From Caldilineales bacterium (GTDB lineage Bacteria > Chloroflexota > Anaerolineae > J102): a stretch of 46,418 bases of DNA. Shown piece after piece: positions 1 through 5,405 of this stretch; positions within the stretch are counted from its first letter, which is position 1; every line of letters begins with the position of its first letter. Made by a program: the position numbers and the translations under genes. The DNA is taken from NCBI GenBank assembly GCA_019695115.1, contig JAIBAP010000049.1, positions 1 through 46,418 of the forward strand, written 5' to 3'. The notes under the pieces were generated by a model. That model was not told where the DNA came from. It searched no databases and saw only the letters and a list, made by a program, of their open reading frames with translations.

Positions 1-200
1 TCATCCCTCCATGACTCAATAGACAGAGTGACCAGACGCCTCCATTCTACGCCGATTTTGTCCTTCTGTGCTCCCGACTATTCAGTTGTCAATGTGCTTT
101 ATATTACATTTCACTGCCAAAGTCGAGGTGTCAGTGTGTTGAACATGATGGCCTCCATAGGCAGAGACATAACAGCCTCATCTTATCGCACCGACACCCT
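1..200. other. non-coding left edge, downstream of herA
   Basis: I see no gene here. A short plus-strand reading frame that overlaps the end of herA has no recognisable protein features and is treated as chance. The stretch is less GC-rich than the flanking gene. No clear hairpin with a T-run that would mark the herA terminator was found. Confidence 0.5.
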
Positions 201-1955
201 TCACGTCAATCGATTCTTCTTCCGCCCATACATCTCCTGCTGGTTTTTGGCCGCCCGCGCTTGCAGTTCTTCGCCTTCGACATGCCCCATCTGCCGGTAG
301 AATTCGGCGTCGTAGGGCCGGGTCTTGATCACCACCGGCATGGGCACGGCATGGCCCAGGATCAGGGCCTGCTCGCGGGAATCCAGCCGGGCCAGCACCT
401 CGCGCAACTCCTGCCCCCCGCTGACCCCCATGAACACCGCCCGGATGTCTTCCTCGTTGTCCAGGGCCAGGGTGACGCGCGTGCCCACCTGCGACATCAC
501 TTCGGGGTCGATGCCGCTGGGCCGCTGGTCGACGATCAGCAGGGTGACGTTGTATTTGCGCAGCTCGCGGGCGATGACGCCGAAAATGGTGTCGGCGGCG
601 ATCTCCGGCTCCAGGAACTTGTGCGCTTCCTCGATCGTGATCACCAATGGTCGCGGGCCTTTGTTCTTGTCGCCGAACGCCTTTTCCTTCATCTCGACAT
701 ATTGCCGGTGAACGCGCCGGGTGAGGAAATTGGCCATCAGCAGGTAGGCCCCCAGGTCGCTGCCGTAGCGCCCGAACTCCAGCACCACACTGACGCCCGA
801 TTGCAGATACTCAAGGATGCGGCCCACCGAATCCTCCACCGCCTTGTCGGTGATGAAACTGTAGCGCCAGAAGCGCTCGAACTTGCGCCGCAGCGCCGCC
901 AGGGTCTGCTGGGGCTGGCCCAGGTCTTCGGCCAGCGCCTTCAGCCCCGAAACCGATTCGTCGGCGCTGAGATAGGCATCGACCCACTCATCGGTCATGA
1001 AATCGCCCAGCCACGTCTTGCCCAGCCGCCGGCGCATGGCATACATGGCCCCCACCTGCGCCTCCGAAAGATGCAGCACCCCGGCCAACATCTCCAAGTC
1101 TTCGGGATCGATGTGCTCGTAGCCGATGGCGACGGTGAAATCAGGGTTGGAGCCGCGACGCTGGCTGGATTCGTCATCCAGGGTGAAAATCGTCACTTTG
1201 CCGGGGAAGATTTGTTTCAGGCCTTTCACGTGTTGTGTGGCGCCCTCGGATGACCCCTCCCAACCGTACTCGTTGTGCATGTCGAAGATCAGGTTGACCG
1301 CGGCATCGTTCTGGATGATCCCGGCCAGCAGCAGCCGGCTGAGGAAGGTCTTGCCTGTGCCCGACTTGCCGAACACCGCCGACGAGCGTTCGACGAAGCG
1401 CTCGAGGTTGAGCGTGATCTTGACGTTCTCCATGTCCAGCGGCTCGCCGACATGGAAGAAGTGCACCGTGCGGTCGTTTTCGTCCTTGCCCTCGCCCTCG
1501 GCGCCAAAGATGATGCCCACCTCTTCGGCCGTGGCGGTGGCGACAGCGGCATAGTGGCTGGGGATGGTCTTGACCGGGCGGGGAACGTTGTCGTCCGCGT
1601 CCAACACCAGCAAGGGCGAGACATGGGCGCGGCCGAAGGTGCTGGTGCCCTGGTAGACCTGGCGGATGAAGTCGTTGCGCAGGTCGGGCGGGGTTTTCTC
1701 GAAGGCGGGGTTGGTGCTGTCGAGGGCGATGTCGGTGATCATGCCGAAGAACAGCCGGCCGCCGCCGTGGATGACCACATAGCGGCCCACGGCCAGTTCT
1801 TCCAGCGGCTGGTCGCGGTCGATCTGCACCTCCAGCCCGCTGCTGAGCGACCCGGCCACCACCTGGCCCAGGCGATTGGCGGCGTCGGTCGGGGCGGCCT
1901 CGGCGCGAAGAGACTCGAAGAAGGCGTCGGGGTGGGAGAAATCGGGGTCGTTCAT
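201..1955 (-). CDS. herA: HerA-like DNA translocase/helicase (HAS-barrel plus RecA-like ATPase)
   Basis: This 584-residue protein is a hexameric FtsK/HerA-family ATPase that, with the nuclease NurA, processes DNA ends. An N-terminal HAS-barrel (about residues 27-120) is followed by the ATPase core. Walker A is GKSGTGKT at 196-203, the Walker B strand LVITIEEAH is at about 437-445, and the stretch after RELRKYN (ending DQRPSGID, to about 483) fits the sensor/arginine region of the family. The start ATG overlaps the stop of the upstream DUF2442 gene in an ATGA, implying coupled translation. NurA lies upstream on the same strand, separated from herA by the inserted 2.0-3.1 kb material. The first 26 codons exist a second time at 2505-2585. 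HerA homologues also occur in anti-phage systems, so a defence role is possible. The family call is firm; the pairing with NurA is from context. Confidence 0.93.
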   Translation of the reverse strand: MNDPDFSHPDAFFESLRAEAAPTDAANRLGQVVAGSLSSGLEVQIDRDQPLEELAVGRYVVIHGGGRLFFGMITDIALDSTNPAFEKTPPDLRNDFIRQVYQGTSTFGRAHVSPLLVLDADDNVPRPVKTIPSHYAAVATATAEEVGIIFGAEGEGKDENDRTVHFFHVGEPLDMENVKITLNLERFVERSSAVFGKSGTGKTFLSRLLLAGIIQNDAAVNLIFDMHNEYGWEGSSEGATQHVKGLKQIFPGKVTIFTLDDESSQRRGSNPDFTVAIGYEHIDPEDLEMLAGVLHLSEAQVGAMYAMRRRLGKTWLGDFMTDEWVDAYLSADESVSGLKALAEDLGQPQQTLAALRRKFERFWRYSFITDKAVEDSVGRILEYLQSGVSVVLEFGRYGSDLGAYLLMANFLTRRVHRQYVEMKEKAFGDKNKGPRPLVITIEEAHKFLEPEIAADTIFGVIARELRKYNVTLLIVDQRPSGIDPEVMSQVGTRVTLALDNEEDIRAVFMGVSGGQELREVLARLDSREQALILGHAVPMPVVIKTRPYDAEFYRQMGHVEGEELQARAAKNQQEMYGRKKNRLT

Positions 1956-2233
1956 GCCGTGACCATCACCTCTGCCCCGACTCCTGCGGCGCCTGGGGCA
2001 GGCAGTCCGCGCAACAAGCCTTCAACGCTCAAATCCTCATCGATCTCTGGCCAATGAATGCCAAAGCCGCCACCAGCGACTTGCCAGATGGATCGTTGGT
2101 GCGGTGTAGCATGTAGTAGCCGCGGATACCATGCGAGCGGCACAATAATCGTGCGCCCATCTAGTAACTCAACGCGCAGCATGTCCTTTGTGCAACGGAC
2201 ATTTACAACTCTTTCACCTGGATGTACGTCCAT
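1952..2233 (-). CDS. DUF2442 domain protein (putative antitoxin partner)
   Basis: This 93-residue protein matches DUF2442. The diagnostic features are LDGRTIIVPLAWYPRL at about residues 29-44 and HWPEIDEDLSVEGLL at about 60-74. DUF2442 genes are commonly paired with DUF4160 genes and the pairs are predicted to act as toxin-antitoxin modules, but the biochemistry is not established. The DUF4160 partner lies immediately upstream, and its ancestral C-terminus would overlap the start of this gene. The last 20 or so residues are Gly/Ala/Pro-rich and lie outside the usual domain. The gene ends in a 4-nt overlap with herA, so it is now the promoter-proximal gene of a DUF2442-herA unit. Confidence 0.8.
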   Translation of the reverse strand: MDVHPGERVVNVRCTKDMLRVELLDGRTIIVPLAWYPRLLHATPHQRSIWQVAGGGFGIHWPEIDEDLSVEGLLRGLPAPGAAGVGAEVMVTA

Positions 2234-2462
2234 ATTCCTTGTACCACCTTTCCAGTAGTTCAGCTTATTGCTGGCTGATTATTCTTTCTATCCTGCGTAG
2301 TTCATTTCCGCTGAAGCCCAAGTTTCTGGCAAGGGCAACCGGGTTGAGCCAAAATTTGGCCGATAGCTCCTCGCGATCGACATGGACGTGAGGCGGCTCG
2401 CCAGCAAGATCGTGGCTGTAGAAATAGAAGCGATAAGGGCCAACGCGCAACACAGTGGGCAT
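2214..2462 (-). pseudogene. DUF4160 protein interrupted by an in-frame TAA
   Basis: The open part (2265-2462) encodes 65 residues with the DUF4160 signature: YRFYFYSHD at about 11-19, EPPHVHVDREE at 22-32, and AKFWLNPVALARNLGFSG at 35-52. It stops at a TAA after ISQQ. Reading the same frame past the TAA gives AELLERWYKEYGRTSR and then TGA at 2214-2216. That tail is the C-terminal helix expected for this family and brings the length to the normal ~82 residues. The gene is therefore broken by one nonsense codon, or it uses readthrough. The ancestral stop would overlap the first codons of DUF2442 (ATG at 2233), a typical coupled pair. A role as the toxin half is predicted for such pairs but not proven. 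Confidence 0.75.
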
Positions 2463-2504
2463 AGTGTGAATGGTAATTGTGGTGTGCGTCGCGTGTCAAT
2501 CGGA

Positions 2505-2585
2505 TCAGCGATTGGCGGCGTCGGTTGGGGCGGCCTCGGCGCGAAGGGATTCGAAGAAGGCGTCGGGATGGGAGAAATCGTGCAT
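2505..2585 (-). pseudogene. duplicated 5' end of herA (26-codon remnant)
   Basis: An ATG at 2585 opens 26 codons ending in TGA at 2505-2507. The peptide runs M-H-D-F-S-H-P-D and on to D-A-A-N-R. From the fourth herA residue onward it is identical to the HerA N-terminus encoded at 1872-1955. Within the shared codons I count four nucleotide differences (CAT/CAC, GAA/GAG, TCC/TCT, CCA/CCG), all synonymous. Similarity stops at codon AAT-CGC, after which this copy has TGA where herA continues CTG-GGC. It is a direct repeat that brackets the DUF4160/DUF2442 pair. It is probably non-functional now. Confidence 0.85.
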
Positions 2586-2588
2586 TTG

Positions 2589-2617
2589 TTGACAGTCAAG
2601 TATTAACGAGTTATACT
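2589..2617 (+). promoter_or_regulatory. consensus sigma-70 promoter (TTGACA-17-TATACT)
   Basis: TTGACA at 2589-2594 and TATACT at 2612-2617 are separated by exactly 17 bp. This is one of the best vegetative promoter matches in the window. It points to the plus strand, away from all neighbouring genes, and would start a transcript near 2624. The 140-bp surround is distinctly more AT-rich than its neighbours. Confidence 0.75.
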
Positions 2618-2623
2618 ATGCTT

Positions 2624-2720
2624 GAAAATAAACCAGTACGTCTGGTTTTCCCCGTCCCCGACGACAAGGTGGCCAGGTGAGGCCGCCTTCTCTCGCAAAG
2701 AGAGATAGTCGGGGATGTTT
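2624..2720 (+). ncRNA. candidate structured RNA next to a DUF3800 gene
   Basis: Downstream of the consensus promoter the sequence folds into nested hairpins. A 7-bp hairpin is formed by 2630-2636 with 2642-2648. An outer 8-bp stem TCCCCGAC (2655-2662) pairs perfectly with GTCGGGGA (2708-2715). It encloses two helices: a 9-bp one (2666-2674 with 2681-2689, one G-U pair) and a 5-6 bp one (2690-2694 with 2700-2704, loop GCAAA). The last stem is followed by a U-rich TGTTTTATT, which may end transcription. No open reading frame of note lies in it. The RNA converges on the DUF3800 gene, whose stop is at 2728. Families of RNA motifs found beside DUF3800 genes have been reported from comparative genomics (from memory). 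Membership here is an inference; a decayed transposon end is the main alternative. Confidence 0.6.
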
Positions 2721-2727
2721 TATTGCA

Positions 2728-3117
2728 TCAGAGGGTTGGTTGCCAGAGATCGACAACTTCCTTCGCTGGAGTGCGCATGGCAAGCCCGCAAATCGCCTCG
2801 ACCATGAAATGCTGGCTTGACATGCGCCGCCATCGCTGGCCGATGTAGGTCTTGTCGAAAACAGCTACACGAGCTATAAACTCGACCTGGCTCATGGCGG
2901 CAAAGAACGACCGCTTCTGTAAACTCGTCAGGCGATGAAACTTGAACTCGAAGGTCTCTCGCAAATGCAGCTTCTGGCGTAACGCTTTCATTTCGGGAAG
3001 AGGGGAGCGCTCAGGCAACCGAACCAACGCCAACACAAAATGGCTCGATGCCCCGTTGGCTACGTCAAAGCCTGGATCACCTGACTCGTCCAAGAAATAG
3101 TAGCGTCTCAAAGTCAC
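2728..3117 (-). CDS. DUF3800 domain protein, C-terminally truncated
   Basis: From a GTG at 3117 this encodes about 130 residues. The hallmark N-terminal strand YYFLDESGDPGF at about 5-16 holds the conserved Asp-Glu/Asp acidic cluster, followed by SSHFVLALVRL. DUF3800 proteins have an RNase H-like acidic motif pattern and are usually 200 residues or more. They are frequent in mobile and defence contexts and their function is unknown. The C-terminal half, including the second acidic motif, is absent: the frame ends after EVVDLWQPTL, only a few bases beyond the candidate RNA. It is probably decayed. It lies 16 bp after the HAS-barrel gene. An ATG-initiated longer frame exists, but it overlaps that gene and is rejected. 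Confidence 0.7.
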   Translation of the reverse strand: MTLRRYYFLDESGDPGFDVANGASSHFVLALVRLPERSPLPEMKALRQKLHLRETFEFKFHRLTSLQKRSFFAAMSQVEFIARVAVFDKTYIGQRWRRMSSQHFMVEAICGLAMRTPAKEVVDLWQPTL

Positions 3118-3133
3118 GCCTGAAATCGCTTGA

Positions 3134-3727
3134 TTACGCCAACCGGCGCAAGATGGCATCCAACCGCGGCAAATCCGCTGCCAGCAGCCGCGCCAGCTCG
3201 CGCCCGGCCCGGAGGAGAAAGGCGGTGTCTCGGCCCGGAAGCTGGCTCTCGGCCGCCCGGCGCAGGCCGGCCGCCAGCAGTTCTTCGGTCGGGCAGTGGG
3301 CGCTGTTGAGCACAGTGTGAAAATAGCTGAACGGCTCGCCCAAAACCTGCTGCCGTTCGACATCGCTGCAGCCATAGATGGGCTGCAAGGCGCCGGGCGG
3401 GCGCGGTGGGATGCGCTGGTAGATAAGCCCCTCCTGCTGGCAGGCGATGGCCAGGGCGCTGATCTCGACCGGCACCTGACGGCGTTGGCGCATGTCTTCG
3501 ATGCGTTCGGGTTGCAGTTCGGCCGAGGCGGCGACAATCTGGCGGACGAAGGGATCGTCCTCGATCAGAACTTCGTACACCAGCCCATACACCACCGCTC
3601 CACCGGCCTCGGCCCGCACCAATTCGCCAAAGGCGGGCAGGGCGGGCGTGTTTTCGGTGGCGCCGAAGGTGAAGGTGCTGGTGCTACTGCGCAGGGTGCG
3701 GCCCAGGAAGCCGGGGGGTTCGTTCAT
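3134..3727 (-). CDS. HAS-barrel-like protein of the HerA-NurA operon
   Basis: This 197-residue soluble protein begins with GFLGRTLRSSTSTFTFGAT and a small beta-rich domain (residues 5-75). The domain includes LVRAEAGGAVVYGLVYEVLIEDDP, which resembles the HAS-barrel fold at the N-terminus of HerA. The remainder (80-197) is helical, with no catalytic motif that I recognise. It lies between nurA and the insertion before herA, 60 bp after nurA, on the same strand. I infer an adaptor that helps HerA-NurA assembly. The fold assignment is by eye and moderate; the gene itself is well supported by its length and operon position. Confidence 0.65.
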   Translation of the reverse strand: MNEPPGFLGRTLRSSTSTFTFGATENTPALPAFGELVRAEAGGAVVYGLVYEVLIEDDPFVRQIVAASAELQPERIEDMRQRRQVPVEISALAIACQQEGLIYQRIPPRPPGALQPIYGCSDVERQQVLGEPFSYFHTVLNSAHCPTEELLAAGLRRAAESQLPGRDTAFLLRAGRELARLLAADLPRLDAILRRLA

Positions 3728-3787
3728 AGGAGTGCGTAGTGCGTATTCCGTGTTGCGTATTGCGTATTCGCGAAGAGATGATTCGTT

Positions 3788-4987
3788 CTATTTGTGTTTT
3801 GCCAATTTTTGTTTCAAAAAGGCTTTTTGCGATGATTCTGGCAACATGCCGTTGCGCATCATGGCGATGGATAGCATGTGCTCGAAATCCTGGCGTTCGC
3901 CGAATGAGACCAGGGCCAGTTCGTGGGCGCGGGCCAGGACATAAGGATACTCGGTCCCTTCGCAGTCGCGGTAGACGGCCTGCTGCACCTGGTCGAGCCA
4001 GTCGGGTCGGGCGGTGAGCCAGTTGGGGGCGTCGATACGGACGATGCGCGCTTCGTCTGACCCTGGCTTGCGGGCCACGTTCAGGTAGAAAAAGTGGATT
4101 TCCTGGCCGGCGGTGTTCAGGTCATCGCGATTCACCTTAGCCGTGCTACTGAAGATGGCCGAGCGTTCGTTGGGCGCCAGGAAATCGAACAACAGGCGGT
4201 CGGTCAGGCCCTGATAGCGGTGATTGCGCAACCGCTCCTTCTTGATCTCGCGCAGTTCCAACTGCGCCACGTCGAGCATGCGCAAGACGCTGGCCAGATG
4301 CGAACGATCGACATAGCCGATGGGGGCGACGCCGCTGGTCTCGAGCGCCCGCAGGTCGTCGATGTAGTCTCTGATCCGCTGCCGCACCTCGGCATCCATC
4401 TCCTTCTCGCCCAGCCAGATCAGCAGCGGCCCATCGCTCAGCGCCACCACCAGCCGGTCGAGGTCGCCGCCCCAAAAGGATCGCTCCTCTCTGGCCTGGC
4501 GCACCATCTCCTTCATCTCGGCCGTCTCGCGGGCTGCGTTCACCACCCGATTGTCCACCAGCTCTTTGCCATCGTCGTAGATGTCCTCGTGGCGATAGAA
4601 CACGGACGGGCGTGTGCTGGTGAGGGGGGCCTCGCCGCTGCCCTGGCGGAGGACGATGGCGCCGGTATTGATCAGATAGTAGATGGCCAGGCCGTGCCGG
4701 TCGGGATAGATCTGTGAGCCATCGACGCCGATCAAGCTGGCATCGACGGGCGGGGCTTCCGGCTGATGGCGTTCGTCCAGCCGGGCGCTGATGGGCAGCG
4801 CCCCGCGCCAACTCAGGTCCTCTTTGGCCGCTCGGTCGATCTTGTCAAGCAAAGCATCATCGACGATGGCGAATTCGGCCAATTTCTGCCGGGCTTCTGC
4901 GGCCCGCGCGCCAAGTTCTTGTTGACGCCCCGCCATGTCCCGGCTCATCGTCTCGACTTCATCCATCAATTTGCGCAGTTCGAGCAT
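3788..4987 (-). CDS. nurA: NurA nuclease domain protein
   Basis: This 399-residue nuclease is the partner of HerA. NurA resects 5' strands of DNA ends with metal-dependent exo- and endonuclease activity inside the HerA ring. After an N-terminal helical region, the motifs appear in order. GVDGSQIYPDRH at 87-98 holds the first metal-binding Asp (D89). LSDGPLLIWL at 183-192 and GYVDRSH at 224-230 follow. The C-terminal signature is YPYVLARAHELAL at about 347-359. The start ATG at 4987 has no good Shine-Dalgarno sequence. Thirteen bases upstream lies one copy of the 130-bp repeated element (5001-5129), which therefore supplies the leader and perhaps the promoter of the operon. About 60 bp of heptamer repeats separate it from the next gene. 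Confidence 0.9.
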   Translation of the reverse strand: MLELRKLMDEVETMSRDMAGRQQELGARAAEARQKLAEFAIVDDALLDKIDRAAKEDLSWRGALPISARLDERHQPEAPPVDASLIGVDGSQIYPDRHGLAIYYLINTGAIVLRQGSGEAPLTSTRPSVFYRHEDIYDDGKELVDNRVVNAARETAEMKEMVRQAREERSFWGGDLDRLVVALSDGPLLIWLGEKEMDAEVRQRIRDYIDDLRALETSGVAPIGYVDRSHLASVLRMLDVAQLELREIKKERLRNHRYQGLTDRLLFDFLAPNERSAIFSSTAKVNRDDLNTAGQEIHFFYLNVARKPGSDEARIVRIDAPNWLTARPDWLDQVQQAVYRDCEGTEYPYVLARAHELALVSFGERQDFEHMLSIAMMRNGMLPESSQKAFLKQKLAKHK

Positions 4988-5000
4988 TGGCGATCCATGA

Positions 5001-5129
5001 TTTATAGATGGCTAGCCAATGAAATGATACTCGGTCTTGAAACGTGATGCGTGATGCGTGAAAATCGTCGACGTTTTCTCACGTTTCACGGTTTACGACC
5101 TTCATAACAAATCAACCTAGCGGTCAATA
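5001..5129 (-). repeat. 130-bp element, copy 1, upstream of nurA
   Basis: This segment recurs in opposite orientation at 30342-30477 with only a handful of mismatches and one 7-bp indel. Read toward nurA it starts with TTGACC, N15, TATGAA, a possible but short-spaced promoter. A 10-bp stem follows (TGAAACGTGA pairing with TCACGTTTCA), and it ends with the palindrome TGGCTAGCCA and TATAAA, 13 bp before the nurA ATG. Both copies have the same orientation relative to the gene they precede. It encodes no protein. A MITE-like or promoter-carrying repeat is the likely nature. Confidence 0.8.
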
Positions 5130-5130
5130 G

Positions 5131-5405
5131 AACAAATTTTCGGGCGCATCCTATCACAGAAGCTCGGACGGCGGCAAGAGGGAGGGGAGTGGGAGGTCGC
5201 AGGTGGCAGGTGGCGGGTGGAAGAGCTTGTCCCTTCGCTCTGCTCAGGGCAGGCTCTGAGTGAAACGAAGGGTGGCGGGCTCGGCGGGGGGCTGGCCGCG
5301 CGGCTTCCAGCCGCGGCCAACCTTTAGGTCAAGGCCGCGCTGCTGGTGTACAATTTTTCGTCATCGGAACTTCAACCTGCCCCCCTTCGCCTGCAAGAGG
5401 TTCGC
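5131..5405. repeat. intergenic repeats upstream of the pseudophosphatase gene
   Basis: There is no gene in this gap. At about 5192-5220 there are heptamer repeats of the type GGTGGCA/GGTCGCA. At 5223-5271 lies a 49-bp imperfect palindrome (GAGCTTGTCCC...AACGAAGG) that recurs at 13461-13509 with three differences. The palindrome's arms contain CTTCG...CTCAG and CTGAG...CGAAG. The remaining bases before the start at 5406 presumably hold the promoter, but I see no convincing boxes. Confidence 0.65.

Noticed and set aside
2630-2648. The hairpin AAACCAG...CTGGTTT as a terminator for the minus-strand operon
   Set aside because: The stem is AT-rich and short and has no proper T-run on that strand; it fits better as the first hairpin of the plus-strand RNA.
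2728-3537. A 269-codon frame that includes DUF3800
   Set aside because: Its first half overlaps the HAS-barrel gene in another frame and is a shadow; only the part from the GTG at 3117 resembles DUF3800.
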